Positions 1-9,643 of a DNA stretch of 64,000 bases are shown one piece after another. Under the pieces are notes generated by a model. It saw nothing but the letters and a program-made list of their open reading frames with translations. It made no database searches and was not told where the DNA came from. Every line of letters starts with the position of its first letter. Positions within the stretch are counted from its first letter, which is position 1. A program made the position numbers and the translations under genes. The DNA is taken from positions 124,001-188,000 of the forward strand of contig NZ_CP115543.1 in assembly GCF_031834615.1 (NCBI RefSeq). Reading direction: 5' to 3'. The DNA is from Stenotrophomonas aracearum. GTDB taxonomy: Bacteria; Pseudomonadota; Gammaproteobacteria; Xanthomonadales; Xanthomonadaceae.

Positions 1-1
1 C

Positions 2-379
2 GTGACCGCGCAGGGCGTGCAGCGTGACGCCAAGGTGGCGTTCGCGGTGGCCCGGCCGACCGCGCGCTTCAGTGGCCAGGCCGAGGTGGATGCGGCCCAG
101 CGTCAGGTGCGGCTGCCGCTGCGGATCGGCGCGCCGGGTCGGTACGAGGCGCGCGGCACGCTGTACGCCACCGGGCCGGGGGGCGTGCTGCGGCCGGTGG
201 CGCAGGCGCACAGTGCGGCGTGGTTCGAGAGCGTCGGAGGCGGTGAGCTGGTACTGGCCTTCGACAGCGTGGCCTTGCCCAGCGGCTATGCCGCGCCGTT
301 CGAGCTGCGCGACCTGCAGCTGCAGGACCAGGGCCGGATGGCGCCGATCGAGAGCCGGGCGGTGGCGGTCAGGTTCTGA
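2..379 (+). CDS. C-terminal end of a DUF4785-type secreted protein (partial)
   Basis: This is the last 125 codons of a gene that begins before the window; the frame is open to the left edge, so the first codon seen is not a real start. The residues form a beta-rich, Ig-like domain without catalytic motifs. They contain alternating hydrophobic strands and end in a short strand with the sequence RAVAVRF. The pattern resembles the C-terminal domain of DUF4785 proteins of xanthomonads, but this is recognition from memory and only moderately sure. The gene is convergent with the ABC ATPase, and a GTAG palindrome lies between the two stops. Confidence 0.5.
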   Translation: MTAQGVQRDAKVAFAVARPTARFSGQAEVDAAQRQVRLPLRIGAPGRYEARGTLYATGPGGVLRPVAQAHSAAWFESVGGGELVLAFDSVALPSGYAAPFELRDLQLQDQGRMAPIESRAVAVRF

Positions 380-391
380 TGGATTTCCGGG

Positions 392-415
392 GAGCCACGC
401 AGGGCGTGGCTCTAC
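392..415 (-). repeat. SMAG-type GTAG palindrome between convergent genes
   Basis: The GTAG header lies on the minus strand (CTAC at 412-415). The arms GAGCCACGC and GCGTGGCTC pair around a short loop. It sits between the stop of the DUF4785-type gene and the stop of the ABC ATPase, and a second GTAGAGCC header follows at 425-432. It fits the SMAG repeat family of Stenotrophomonas and could act as a two-way transcript end. Confidence 0.8.
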
Positions 416-428
416 CGGTAAAAGGGCT

Positions 429-1259
429 CTACCCCGCGAACGCGGTCAACCGCCCGTCGTGCTCCACCACCTGGATCGGCCCGCCAAACACTTCAGACAA
501 GGGACCGTCGCGCAGCAGCTCCCCGCGCGTTCCATCGGCCGCAATCCGCCCACCGCGCAGCAGCACCACGCGTTCGATTTCCGGAATCACTTCTTCGATG
601 TGATGGGTCACCAGCACCAGGGTGATGCCCTGCGCGGCCAGCGTGCGCATGGTGGCGATCAGGTGCTGGCGGGCCACCAGGTCCAGCCCGGTGGAGGGCT
701 CGTCCAGCAGCAGCGCCTGCGGGCGGTTGACCAGCGCCCGCGCGATCAGCACGCGGCGGGTCTCCCCGGCCGAAAGCTCGGCGTAGCCCCGCTGCAGCAG
801 CGGCAGTGCGCCGGTCAGGGCCAGGGTTTCACGCACCCGGGCGCGCATGTCGTCGGTGACCTCGCGGAACGCCGGCACCACGAAGCTGGCGAAGAAGCCC
901 GACAGCACCGCTTCCTCCACGGTCAGCCCGGGCATGTCCGACAGGTTGCTGCTCAGGTCGCCGGTGACGATGCCCAGCTGCGAGCGCAGCCGGTCCACCT
1001 GCCAGCGGTTCTGGCCCAGCACCCGCACCGCCACGGTGCCGTCGGCATGCGCCAGCGGATACAGCTCGCGGGTGATGAGCTTGATGAAAGAGGACTTGCC
1101 GCAGCCATTGGGCCCCAGCAGCGCGGTGTGCTGGCCCTGCGCGATGCGCAGGCTGAGGTCGTGCAGCACCCGGACCTGGCCGCGGATGACGCAGGCCCGG
1201 TCGAGTTCGATCAGGGGCGCGGCGGCCAACGCGGCCGACGGAGGGGTAGCAACGGTCAT
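429..1259 (-). CDS. ABC transporter ATP-binding protein (solo, ModF-like)
   Basis: This 276-residue protein is a single ABC ATPase domain. It shows Walker A GPNGCGKS, the signature LSAGE, Walker B LLLDEPSTGLD and the switch histidine in LVTHH. A longer open frame reaches 1340, but the ATG at 1257-1259 gives the normal N-terminus, with the first strand (PLIELDRACV) shortly after. No permease or binding protein lies nearby, so the substrate is unknown; the sequence style is like the ModF/YlmA group of solo ATPases. The stop codon is the TAG inside a GTAGAGC sequence. It is divergent from the desaturase, with about 150 bases between them. Confidence 0.85.
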   Translation of the reverse strand: MTVATPPSAALAAAPLIELDRACVIRGQVRVLHDLSLRIAQGQHTALLGPNGCGKSSFIKLITRELYPLAHADGTVAVRVLGQNRWQVDRLRSQLGIVTGDLSSNLSDMPGLTVEEAVLSGFFASFVVPAFREVTDDMRARVRETLALTGALPLLQRGYAELSAGETRRVLIARALVNRPQALLLDEPSTGLDLVARQHLIATMRTLAAQGITLVLVTHHIEEVIPEIERVVLLRGGRIAADGTRGELLRDGPLSEVFGGPIQVVEHDGRLTAFAG

Positions 1260-1407
1260 GAATGCGGGGGCAATGCTCACGAAGGGGGAAAACAACTGAA
1301 TGACTACGCAAAAATGGCACCAGACGGATGAAGTTTGCAACGTCTGGCCCCATCATGGCGGGAACTGCCCTGTTTCCCTGCTGGCCGATCCGGCCCGGAG
1401 TCCTGCG

Positions 1408-2610
1408 ATGCCCGACGTCCTCCTCAACTTCCTGACCGGCGGCGTCGTCGGCCTCGGCTGGTGGGGCATGGGGCTGGTGCTGCTGGTGTTCACCCAGCTC
1501 ACCATCTTCGCCGTGACCCTGTACCTGCACCGCAGCCAGGCGCATCGCGGCGTGGACTTCCACCCGGCCATCGCGCACTTCTTCCGCTTCTGGACCTGGC
1601 TCACCACCTCCATGATCACCAAGGAGTGGGTGGCCATCCACCGCAAGCACCACGCCAAGGTGGAAACCGAGGAAGACCCGCACAGCCCGGTCACCAAGGG
1701 CATCGGCACGGTGTTCTGGCGCGGCGTGGAGCTGTACCGCGAAGCGCGCGGCATGCGCGCGGACATCGAGCAGTACGGCCGCGGCGCACCGGAAGACTGG
1801 ATCGAGCGCCACCTGTACACCCCGCACGCCAACCTGGGCCCGGTCGCGCTGTTCGCGGTGAACCTGGTGCTGTTCGGCCTGCCCGGCATCGCGCTGTGGG
1901 CGATCCAGATGGCGTGGATCCCGTTCTGGGCGGCCGGCGTGGTCAACGGCCTGGGCCACTGGTGGGGCTACCGCAACTTCGAGTCGGCCGACACCTCCAC
2001 CAACCTAACCCCGTGGGCGTTCTGGATCGGTGGCGAAGAACTGCACAACAACCACCATGCCTTCCCCAGCTCGGCGCGCTTCTCGATGCGCCGCTGGGAG
2101 TTCGACATCGGCTGGGCTGCCATCCGTGGCCTGCAGGCCCTGCGCCTGGCCAAGGTGCTGCGCGTTGCGCCGAGCATGGACGTGCGCCCGAACATCGCCG
2201 TGCCCGATGCCGAAACCCTGAAGGCGCTGCTCTCGCACCGCTTCCAGGCGATGACCGACTACCAGCGCAATGTGTTCGTACCGGCCCTGCGCGAAGAAGC
2301 GGCCATGGCCGGTGCCAAGCTGCGCCAGCTGCTGCCGCGTCGCATGCGCCGTGGCCTGGTCAACGACGGCCGCTGGCTCAAGCCGGACTGCCGCGCCGAA
2401 CTGAGCAGCTGGGTCGAACAGCGCCCGCGCATCCGCGTGCTGGTCGAACACCGCGCCCGCCTCTCGGCCCTGCTCGAAGCCCGTGGCAACGACGCCGCCG
2501 AACGGCTCAAGCTGCTGCAGGCCTGGTGCCACGAGGCCGAAGCCAGCGGCATCGCCGCGCTGCAGACCTACGCGGCGCGCCTGAAGGGCTATGCGTTGAC
2601 GGCGCACTGA
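1408..2610 (+). CDS. Membrane fatty acid (acyl-CoA) desaturase
   Basis: The protein (400 residues) is an integral membrane di-iron desaturase. The three histidine clusters that bind iron are present: HRSQAH near residue 40, HRKHH near residue 75 and HNNHH in the second half. Hydrophobic segments occur near residues 10-35 and 155-180, as in the DesA/OLE1 group. The last 130 residues form a charged tail that is longer than in minimal desaturases. I chose the ATG at 1408 because GGAG lies seven bases upstream and the residues before it look non-coding. It likely introduces a cis double bond into acyl chains for membrane fluidity. Confidence 0.9.
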   Translation: MPDVLLNFLTGGVVGLGWWGMGLVLLVFTQLTIFAVTLYLHRSQAHRGVDFHPAIAHFFRFWTWLTTSMITKEWVAIHRKHHAKVETEEDPHSPVTKGIGTVFWRGVELYREARGMRADIEQYGRGAPEDWIERHLYTPHANLGPVALFAVNLVLFGLPGIALWAIQMAWIPFWAAGVVNGLGHWWGYRNFESADTSTNLTPWAFWIGGEELHNNHHAFPSSARFSMRRWEFDIGWAAIRGLQALRLAKVLRVAPSMDVRPNIAVPDAETLKALLSHRFQAMTDYQRNVFVPALREEAAMAGAKLRQLLPRRMRRGLVNDGRWLKPDCRAELSSWVEQRPRIRVLVEHRARLSALLEARGNDAAERLKLLQAWCHEAEASGIAALQTYAARLKGYALTAH

Positions 2611-2943
2611 GTGGTGCGGCGTTTTTCCTGTGCGGCGCTGCTGGTGCTGGCCACCGCCGCGCAGGCCCAGATCACCGACACCGGCACCTACCTGCAGCGC
2701 ATGGACGCTGACGGCGACGGCAAGGTGAGCGTGGAGGAGTACGTGCAGTGGATGCTGTACGCCTTCGACCGGATGGACCGCAACGGCGACGGCGTTCTCA
2801 GCACCGACGAGCTGCCCGGTGGCAAGGGCAGGCCGATCACCCGCGAGCAGCAGCGCCAGACCATCGTCGAACGCTTCCACAAGCAGGACGCCGACGGCGA
2901 CGGGTTCCTCAGCGCGAAGGAACTCTCCGCGCCGCCGCGTTGA
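2611..2943 (+). CDS. Small secreted EF-hand calcium-binding protein
   Basis: The GTG start follows the stop codon of the desaturase with no gap, so translation is probably coupled. A signal peptide ([19 protein letters not shown]) is followed by about 90 residues with three canonical EF-hand loops: [24 protein letters not shown] and [12 protein letters not shown]. All have Asp at positions 1, 3 or 5 and Glu at position 12, so calcium binding is likely. The role is unknown; such proteins are usually periplasmic calcium buffers or sensors. Confidence 0.8.
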   Translation: MVRRFSCAALLVLATAAQAQITDTGTYLQRMDADGDGKVSVEEYVQWMLYAFDRMDRNGDGVLSTDELPGGKGRPITREQQRQTIVERFHKQDADGDGFLSAKELSAPPR

Positions 2944-2962
2944 ACATAGGACCCCCGTCGTA

Positions 2963-3775
2963 ATGCCCGAACTTCCCGAAGTAGAAACCACCCGCCGAGG
3001 CCTGGCGCCGCATCTGGAAGGCCGCCGCGTGCACGGGGTGATCCTGCGCCGGCCGGACCTGCGCTGGCCGATTCCCGATGAAATCGGCGCGCTGCTGCCC
3101 GGCCAGGCGATCGAAGGCGTGCGCCGGCGGGCCAAGTACCTGCTGCTGGACACCGCCATCGGCAGTGCGGTGCTGCACCTGGGAATGTCCGGCAGCCTGC
3201 GCGTACTACCGGGGGACACCCCAGTGCGCGCGCATGACCATGTCGACATCAGTCTCGACAACGGCCGCCTGCTGCGCTTCAACGACCCGCGCCGGTTCGG
3301 CAGCCTGCTGTGGCAGCCGGCCGGCGACACCCACCCGCTGCTGGCCGGGCTGGGCCCGGAGCCACTCGACGACGCCTTCGACGGCGACTACCTGTTCCAG
3401 CGCAGCCGCGGCCGCAGCGCCTCGGTGAAGACCTTCCTGATGGACCAGGGCATCGTGGTCGGGGTCGGCAACATCTATGCGGCCGAAAGCCTGTTCATGG
3501 CCGGCATCAACCCGCTGCGTGAGGCCGGAAAGATCTCGCGTGAGCGCTACCAACGGCTGGCCACGGCGGTGAAGCAGATCCTGGGCCACGCTATCACCCG
3601 TGGCGGCACCACCCTGCGCGACTTCATCAATCCGGACGGCGCGCCCGGCTATTTCGAGCAGGAACTGCTGGTGTACGGGCGTGAAGGCGAACCCTGCCGG
3701 CAATGCGGCCGGCCCCTGCGCCACGCCACCATCGGCCAGCGCGCCAGCGTCTGGTGTGGGCACTGCCAACGCTGA
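2963..3775 (+). CDS. mutM: Formamidopyrimidine-DNA glycosylase (Fpg)
   Basis: This bifunctional glycosylase/AP lyase removes 8-oxoguanine and formamidopyrimidines from DNA. The 270-residue length is typical. The mature N-terminus PELPEVE supplies the catalytic Pro2 and Glu3, Lys57 is present in RRAKYLL, and the C-terminal zinc finger shows CRQC and CGHC. The ATG at 2963 is fixed by the required N-terminal proline. It lies 19 bases after the EF-hand gene on the same strand and may share its transcript. Confidence 0.97.
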   Translation: MPELPEVETTRRGLAPHLEGRRVHGVILRRPDLRWPIPDEIGALLPGQAIEGVRRRAKYLLLDTAIGSAVLHLGMSGSLRVLPGDTPVRAHDHVDISLDNGRLLRFNDPRRFGSLLWQPAGDTHPLLAGLGPEPLDDAFDGDYLFQRSRGRSASVKTFLMDQGIVVGVGNIYAAESLFMAGINPLREAGKISRERYQRLATAVKQILGHAITRGGTTLRDFINPDGAPGYFEQELLVYGREGEPCRQCGRPLRHATIGQRASVWCGHCQR

Positions 3776-3838
3776 GGCGTAGCGCGCGCGGCACCAACGG
3801 GCGTTATAGTCGGGCAGACGTCACCGGCGGGGTGTGCG

Positions 3839-4405
3839 ATGGACGATAGCCCGGATATCACCGTATGGCTCGATTCGGCCCGCGCGGGCGACCGCGCCTC
3901 GCTGGATCGGGTGCTGACCCTGCTGTACCAGGAACTGCACAGCATGGCCCGGCGCCAGCTGGCGGGGCAGCAGGGGCGCACGCTGGATGCGACCTCGCTG
4001 GTACACGAGTCCTACCTGAAACTGCTCGGGGCACGCGGTGCAGCGCGCTTCGAGGACCGCGCGCATTTCTTCGCCTATGCGGCCTCGGCGATGCGCAGCG
4101 TGGTGGTGGATTACGCGCGCAACCGGCTGGCGCGCAAACGCGGCGGCGACCTCAAGCGGGTGGCGGAAATTCCCGAGAACAGCAGCAGTGGCGTACGCCT
4201 GGACGAAGACCTGCTGGCGCTGGACGTGGCGCTGGCGCGGCTGCAGGCGGTGGACAACCACCTGGCCAAGGTGGTGGAACTGCGCTACTTCGCCGGTCTG
4301 TCCGAACAGGAGATCGCCGACCTGTGCCAGCGCTCGGAGCGCAGCATCCGGCGCGACTGGCAGAAGGCACGGATGTTCCTGCTGGCCTCGGTCCGCGAGG
4401 ACTGA
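3839..4405 (+). CDS. ECF-type sigma factor paired with a Ser/Thr kinase
   Basis: This 188-residue ECF sigma factor has a region 2 with LTLLYQELHSMARRQL and ATSLVHESYLKLL, and a region 4 helix-turn-helix (LSEQEIADLCQRSERSIRR). It belongs to the Sigma70_ECF (PF07638-like) type, in which no membrane anti-sigma factor is found. The next gene is a membrane Ser/Thr kinase, an arrangement known for the ECF43 group, where the kinase phosphorylates and activates the sigma factor (EcfP/PknT in Vibrio; EcfK/PknS in Xanthomonas citri). Assignment to that group is inference from context. A possible -10 element TATAGT lies at 3805-3810. Confidence 0.9.
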   Translation: MDDSPDITVWLDSARAGDRASLDRVLTLLYQELHSMARRQLAGQQGRTLDATSLVHESYLKLLGARGAARFEDRAHFFAYAASAMRSVVVDYARNRLARKRGGDLKRVAEIPENSSSGVRLDEDLLALDVALARLQAVDNHLAKVVELRYFAGLSEQEIADLCQRSERSIRRDWQKARMFLLASVRED

Positions 4406-4483
4406 GCACGGCGGCGGTCAGGGCCCCGCGCGGTGGCGCGGGCGGTTCGGCACAGAGGTAACGCAGCGCCCGGGGAAGGGACG

Positions 4484-7327
4484 ATGGACGCAGTGCGCTG
4501 GCGGCAGCTGTCTTCGCTGCTGGATCAGTTGCTGGAAATGCCCCACGACCAGCGCAGCGCGCGCCTGGCGCAGCTGCGTGCGGCCGACGCCACGCTGGCC
4601 GACGACCTGGAACGGCTGCTCGCGCATGAGCACGAAAGCCAGGACTTCATGGCCCAGCCGCTGTGGACGGCCGCGCCCGAAGAAAGCCGCGCCGGCACCC
4701 ATGTCGGTCCGTACCAGCTGCTGCGCCAGCTCGGCGAAGGCGGCATGGGCGAGGTATGGCTGGCCGAACGCGCCGATGGGCTGTACCAGCGCCAGGTCGC
4801 GTTGAAGCTGCTGCGCAGCGGCTATGCCGACCCCGGGCTGCGCCAGCGCTTCAGCCGCGAACGCGAGATCCTGGCGCGCCTGCAGCACCCGCACCTGGCG
4901 CAGCTGCTGGACGCCGGCGTGGACCTGCAGGGCCAGCCGTATCTCGCGCTGGCCTACGTGGAAGGCGAGCCGATCACCGACTACTGCCAGCGCCTGCAGC
5001 TGCCGCTGGAACGTCGCCTGCAGTTGATGCTGCAGGTGTGCGCGGTGGTCAGCCATGCGCATGCCAACCTGATCGTGCATCGCGATCTCAAACCGTCCAA
5101 CATCCTGGTCACCGCCGAGGGCGAAGTGAAGCTGCTGGACTTCGGCATCGCCAAGCTGCTGGCCGGCGACGAACTGCCTGCCAACGCCGCGCACCCGCCG
5201 ACCGAAGCGCGCGCGTTCACCCTGCATTACGCCGCGCCCGAGCAGGTGCGCGGCGAGCCGGTGACCACGCTGACCGATGTGTACTCGCTGGGCGTGGTGC
5301 TGTTCGAGGTGATCACCGGCCGCAAGCCGTATCGGTTGCGCCGGCACAGCGATGCCGAGTGGGAACGTTCGATCCTGGAAGTGGATGCGCCGCGTGCCTC
5401 CAGCATGCTGCTGCGCGGCGACGGCAGCGATACCGGCGTCATGCCGGCCACGCGGCGGCTGGCCCGTCGGCTGCGCGGCGACCTCGACACGGTGCTGCTC
5501 AAGGCGCTGCAGAAGGATCCCGCGGAACGCTATGCCTCGGTGGAGGCGTTGGCCCAGGACCTGCAGCGCTTCCTTGACGGCCGCCCGATCCAGGCGCGCC
5601 CGCAGCGCTCGCTGTACCGCCTGCGCAAGTACCTGGGCCGGCATCGCTGGGGCGTGGCGTTGGCGCTGGTCGCGGTGCTGGCCCTGGTCGCGCTGGCGGC
5701 ACTGGCGCTGTGGCAGATGCAGCAGGCGCGGCGCGAGATCGCGCGCGCGCAGGCCATGCAGGACTTCACCATCGGCCTGTTCGACCGCGCTGCCAGCGTG
5801 CGCCACGGCAGTTTCGACGTGCGCCAGCTGCTGGCCACCGGGCAGCAGCGGGGCGAGGCCGAGCTGGCCGACCAGCCGCTGCCGCTGGCCGACCTGGAAG
5901 GGGTGATCGGGCGGCTGCGGATCGGCATGGGCGATTACGCGCTGGCGCTGGAAACCCTGGACCGCCAGCGCGCCCTGCTGGAGCGGGTCAAGGACGTGCC
6001 GCCGGGGCTGCAGCTGGAAGCGGTAACCCAGCGCGGCCGCGCGCTGCGCATGCTGGGCCGCTCGCGCGAGTGCGTGGCCCACCTGCTGCCGATGCAGACG
6101 CTGGCGGAAGAACAACGCCAGGCGTTGCCCTCGCTCGTGGCCGAGTTCCATGCACAGCTCGGCCGCTGCCAGCAGTTGCTGGGGTACCGCGACGAGGCGC
6201 GGGACGCCTTCCAGCTCGCGCTGACCCTGCGCCGCGACGGCATCCACGACGCCACCGGCACCGCCGAGAGCCTGGCCGACCTGGCTGCGCTCGACTACGA
6301 CGACGGCAACGCCCCGGCCGCCCTGGCCGGCTATCGCCAGGCGCTGCAGCTGCTGCAGAACCGCAGCACCGACCGCCACCCGCAGCTGGTCACGCTGCGC
6401 CGCCACCTGGGCGAGACACTGGCCGCACAGGGCGACCTGGACGGGGCCGAGCAGGCGCTGCGCGCGGCCTGGGCCGACGCGGTGGCGTTGTACGGCGCCG
6501 ACCACCCGGAAACGTTGAGCATCCGCCGCCTGCGCGCCACCCTGGCCCTGCAGCAGGGCGAGCTGGCCGAGGCCGGGCAGGCCCTGCAGGACGTACACCG
6601 GCTGACCCGCAAGGCGCTGGGCGAACGGCACCGCGACACCGGCCTGACCTGGCACGCACTGGGCCGGCTGGCGCTGGAGCGCGGCGACAGCGCTGGCGCG
6701 GTGGATGCGTTCGCGCGGGCGGTGGCGATCTGGCGGCAGCCGGACTGCATCGGACTGCTGCCGCAGGGCCTGTACGACTACGGCAGCGCGCTGGCCGAGA
6801 CCGGCCGCTGGCAGGACGCGCTGGCCGCGCTGCACGAAGGCCGCCAGTGGCAGGCGGCGCAGCGTGGCGATGACGACCCGGATGTGCAGCGCGCCGACCG
6901 CCGGATGGCGGAGATCATCGGCGAACACGTCGACCCGTGGCAGGCGGGCGACCGCCTGGCGACGCTGATGCGCCAGTCCGCACGCGGCGGACCGGACGCG
7001 CGCCTGCAGCAGCAGGCGGTGCAGCTGGCCTGGGGCCGCAACCTGGTGCGCATGGACCAGCCGGTGGAGGCGCAGCGCGTGCTGCAGCCCCTGACCCTGG
7101 GCGACGCGACCGATCCGCGCAGCCTGCAGCTGCGCTGGCTGGCCCGCGCAACCCTGGCCCAGCTGGACTGCGCCCTGGCGCCGGTGCGCGGGCGGCAGGC
7201 ACTGCTGCGGCTGCAGGGCGAGGTGCGCCAGCAGCGCCCGCAGGGCGGCTACGTGCCGCGCCAGATCGACCAAGCCCTGCAGGCCTGCCAGCCTGAACGG
7301 CAATCGCGGGCAACAGCGGCGAATTAA
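4484..7327 (+). CDS. Membrane Ser/Thr protein kinase with TPR sensor half
   Basis: This 947-residue Hanks-type kinase has a short N-terminal region and then a kinase domain at about residues 77-365. The domain shows the glycine loop LGEGGMGEV (83-91), Lys108, HRDLKPSN (199-206), DFG (219-221) and APE (251-253), so it should be active. One membrane segment follows (389-410). The remaining 530 residues are TPR-like helices, predicted outside the membrane. The start at 4484 has GGGAAGGG upstream. It lies 78 bases after the ECF sigma gene and is its likely activator. Confidence 0.93.
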   Translation: MDAVRWRQLSSLLDQLLEMPHDQRSARLAQLRAADATLADDLERLLAHEHESQDFMAQPLWTAAPEESRAGTHVGPYQLLRQLGEGGMGEVWLAERADGLYQRQVALKLLRSGYADPGLRQRFSREREILARLQHPHLAQLLDAGVDLQGQPYLALAYVEGEPITDYCQRLQLPLERRLQLMLQVCAVVSHAHANLIVHRDLKPSNILVTAEGEVKLLDFGIAKLLAGDELPANAAHPPTEARAFTLHYAAPEQVRGEPVTTLTDVYSLGVVLFEVITGRKPYRLRRHSDAEWERSILEVDAPRASSMLLRGDGSDTGVMPATRRLARRLRGDLDTVLLKALQKDPAERYASVEALAQDLQRFLDGRPIQARPQRSLYRLRKYLGRHRWGVALALVAVLALVALAALALWQMQQARREIARAQAMQDFTIGLFDRAASVRHGSFDVRQLLATGQQRGEAELADQPLPLADLEGVIGRLRIGMGDYALALETLDRQRALLERVKDVPPGLQLEAVTQRGRALRMLGRSRECVAHLLPMQTLAEEQRQALPSLVAEFHAQLGRCQQLLGYRDEARDAFQLALTLRRDGIHDATGTAESLADLAALDYDDGNAPAALAGYRQALQLLQNRSTDRHPQLVTLRRHLGETLAAQGDLDGAEQALRAAWADAVALYGADHPETLSIRRLRATLALQQGELAEAGQALQDVHRLTRKALGERHRDTGLTWHALGRLALERGDSAGAVDAFARAVAIWRQPDCIGLLPQGLYDYGSALAETGRWQDALAALHEGRQWQAAQRGDDDPDVQRADRRMAEIIGEHVDPWQAGDRLATLMRQSARGGPDARLQQQAVQLAWGRNLVRMDQPVEAQRVLQPLTLGDATDPRSLQLRWLARATLAQLDCALAPVRGRQALLRLQGEVRQQRPQGGYVPRQIDQALQACQPERQSRATAAN

Positions 7328-7375
7328 CGCGGGCATGCCTATGATGGCCGGCCCTTTCCTGCCATCGCTGCCTGC

Positions 7376-8977
7376 ATGCAACGACGCGACTTCATCCGCA
7401 ACGCCTCCCTGGCCCTGGCGGCCATTGGTTTCCCCTCGCTGCCGGCCTGCGCCGCGCAGGGCAGCCAGGTAGGCCTGCGCCGGCTCGGCGAGCCGCAGCC
7501 GTTCGACTTCGCGATCCTCAAGGGCCAGGCGCGCGCGCTGTCCGAGGCCGCCTACAAGACCCACCGGCGCACCCTGCCGGGGCCGCTGGAGGCGCTGGAC
7601 TGGGACCAGTACCAGTCGATCCGCTACCGCCAGGACCACGCGCTGTGGGCCGACCAGCCCGGCCGTTTCCAGGCCAAGTTCTTCCATCTGGGCCTGTATT
7701 TCCATTCGCCGGTGCGCATGTTCGACGTGGTCGACGGCAAGGCGCAGGAACTGGCCTACGACCCGGCCGCCTTCGACTACGGCAGCAGCGGCCTGAAGAA
7801 CGGCCACCTGCCCGCGGACCTGGGCTTTGCCGGTTTCCGCCTCAACACCCGGCAGGACACCGACCGCGACTTCGCCGCGTTCCTGGGCGCCAGCTACTTC
7901 CGCGCAGTGGGCAGGGAAGGCCAGTACGGCCAGTCCGCGCGCGGCCTGGCGATCGACACCGGCATGGACCGTCCGGAGGAATTTCCGGACTTCATCGCCT
8001 ACTTCCTCGAGCAGCCGGCCAAGGACTCCAACACCCTGGTGGTGTACGCGCTGCTGGATTCGCCCAGCGTGGCCGGTGCGTATCGCTTCGCGATCACCAA
8101 CGGCGACGTGCTGCTGATGGACGTGGACGTGGCGCTGTACCCGCGCAAGGCGATCGAGCGCCTGGGCATCGCGCCGTGCACCAGCATGTACCAGGTGGGC
8201 GAGAACGACCGCCGCATGGCCTGGGACTGGCGTCCGGAGATCCATGACACCGACGGCCTGTCGATGTGGACCGGCGCCGGCGAATGGATCTGGCGGCCGC
8301 TGTCCAACCCGCGCCAGCTGCGCTTCAACATGTTCGTGGACAACAACCCGCGCGGGTTCGGCCTGCTGCAGCGCGACCGCAACTTCGACCATTACCAGGA
8401 CGACGGCGTGTTCTACGAGAAGCGCCCGTGCCTGTGGGTGGAGCCGAAGGGGCAGTGGGGCAAGGGCTCGGTGCAGCTGGTGGAGATTCCCACCGTGGAC
8501 GAGACCTTCGACAACATCGTGGCGTTCTGGAACCCGGAAGCGAAGCCGCAGCCGGGCCAGGAAATGCTGATCGGCTACCGCCTGTACTGGGGCGCCGAGC
8601 CGCCGGCACGCCCGCCGCTGGCCCAGGCCGTGGCCACCCGCACCGGCCTGGGCGGCGTGATCGGCAAGAAGCGCGAGCACTTCTCGTGGCGTTTCGCGGT
8701 CGATTTCCAGGGCGGGGAACTGGCGTCCCTGATCGACAAGGGCGAAGTCGAAGCGGTCGTCCAGACCAGCCGCGGCACGACCGAGATCGTCTCGGCCCGC
8801 CCGCTGCGGGAAATCAAAGGCTACCGTGCCATGTTCGACCTGGTGCCGCCCGATGAAAGCACCGACCAGATCGACATCCGCCTGTACCTCCGCAGCGGTG
8901 GAAAAACGCTGACCGAAACCTGGCTGTACCAATACAACCCGCCGCCGGCCGGTGCGCCGGAACGCACGTTGTACTGA
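7376..8977 (+). CDS. opgD: Glucan biosynthesis protein D, periplasmic
   Basis: The protein (533 residues) belongs to the MdoG/OpgD family that acts on osmoregulated periplasmic glucans. A twin-arginine signal (RRDFIRNASLALAAIGF) starts it, as in OpgD and unlike OpgG. Family landmarks include the N-terminal FDFAILKGQARALS, a central FHLGLYFHSPV and the C-terminal Ig-like domain. A -10-like TATGAT lies at 7340-7345. It ends with TGA directly against the TAA of the convergent tdk, with no spacer. No opgH lies nearby. Confidence 0.93.
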   Translation: MQRRDFIRNASLALAAIGFPSLPACAAQGSQVGLRRLGEPQPFDFAILKGQARALSEAAYKTHRRTLPGPLEALDWDQYQSIRYRQDHALWADQPGRFQAKFFHLGLYFHSPVRMFDVVDGKAQELAYDPAAFDYGSSGLKNGHLPADLGFAGFRLNTRQDTDRDFAAFLGASYFRAVGREGQYGQSARGLAIDTGMDRPEEFPDFIAYFLEQPAKDSNTLVVYALLDSPSVAGAYRFAITNGDVLLMDVDVALYPRKAIERLGIAPCTSMYQVGENDRRMAWDWRPEIHDTDGLSMWTGAGEWIWRPLSNPRQLRFNMFVDNNPRGFGLLQRDRNFDHYQDDGVFYEKRPCLWVEPKGQWGKGSVQLVEIPTVDETFDNIVAFWNPEAKPQPGQEMLIGYRLYWGAEPPARPPLAQAVATRTGLGGVIGKKREHFSWRFAVDFQGGELASLIDKGEVEAVVQTSRGTTEIVSARPLREIKGYRAMFDLVPPDESTDQIDIRLYLRSGGKTLTETWLYQYNPPPAGAPERTLY

Positions 8978-9598
8978 TTACAACGGCAGTTGGGATTGGG
9001 CGGGTTCGATCCTGCTCTCGCCGCGCGTGATCTTCTTGAACTCCGCGCGGCTGACCGACACGTAGCGTTCGTTGCCGCCGATCTCCACCTGCGGGCCGTC
9101 CTGCACGGCGTGGCCGTGTTCGTCCACGCGCACGGTCATGGTGGCCTTCTTGCCGCTGTGGCAGATGGTCTTGATCTCCTGCATCTCGTCGGCCCAGGCC
9201 AGCAGGTACTGGCTGCCTTCGAACAGCTCGCCGCGGAAGTCGGTGCGCAACCCGTAGCAGAGCACCGGGATGCGCAGCTGGTCGACCACCTCGCTGAGCT
9301 GCCAGACCTGGCTGCGGCTCAGGAACTGCGCTTCGTCCACCAGCACGCACCCCAGCGGCCCGTGGGCCGCCAGGTCGTCGCGGATCAGCCGCTCCAGGTC
9401 GGTTTCGCGGTCGAAGGCCACGCCGTCGGCCTTCAGGCCGATCCGCGAGGCCACCACGCCGCGCCCGGCGCGGTCGTCCAGGCGCGGGGTCAGGATCGCC
9501 ACGCGCATGCCGCGTTCGCGATAGTTGTGCGCCGACTGCAGCAGCGTGGTGGTCTTGCCGGCGTTCATCGCCGAATAGTAGAAATAGAGCTTGGCCAT
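8978..9598 (-). CDS. tdk: Thymidine kinase, type II
   Basis: The enzyme (206 residues) phosphorylates thymidine with ATP in the salvage pathway. The P-loop [10 protein letters not shown] is at residues 9-18, the Walker B/catalytic motif LVDEAQFLS is near residue 87 and the lasso region includes [11 protein letters not shown]. Type II enzymes normally carry four cysteines for a structural zinc. Here only TIC is kept: the second cysteine of that pair has become HSG, and the enterobacterial SVC is SVS. The zinc site therefore appears lost. Confidence 0.95.
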   Translation of the reverse strand: MAKLYFYYSAMNAGKTTTLLQSAHNYRERGMRVAILTPRLDDRAGRGVVASRIGLKADGVAFDRETDLERLIRDDLAAHGPLGCVLVDEAQFLSRSQVWQLSEVVDQLRIPVLCYGLRTDFRGELFEGSQYLLAWADEMQEIKTICHSGKKATMTVRVDEHGHAVQDGPQVEIGGNERYVSVSRAEFKKITRGESRIEPAQSQLPL

Positions 9599-9643
9599 CG
9601 GACGATTTTATCTGCTCCGTGACCGGCGCAGGCGGATGGCCGC

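Noticed and set aside
1260..1340. A longer N-terminus for the ABC ATPase
   Set aside because: The added 27 residues are not like any ABC ATPase and overlap the divergent promoter region; the ATG at 1259 is sufficient.
4418..8932. A 1504-codon open frame on the minus strand across the kinase and opgD
   Set aside because: It is antisense to two well-supported genes and reads as Gln/Arg/Ala/Val-rich sequence with no domain; such frames come from strong GC bias at third positions.
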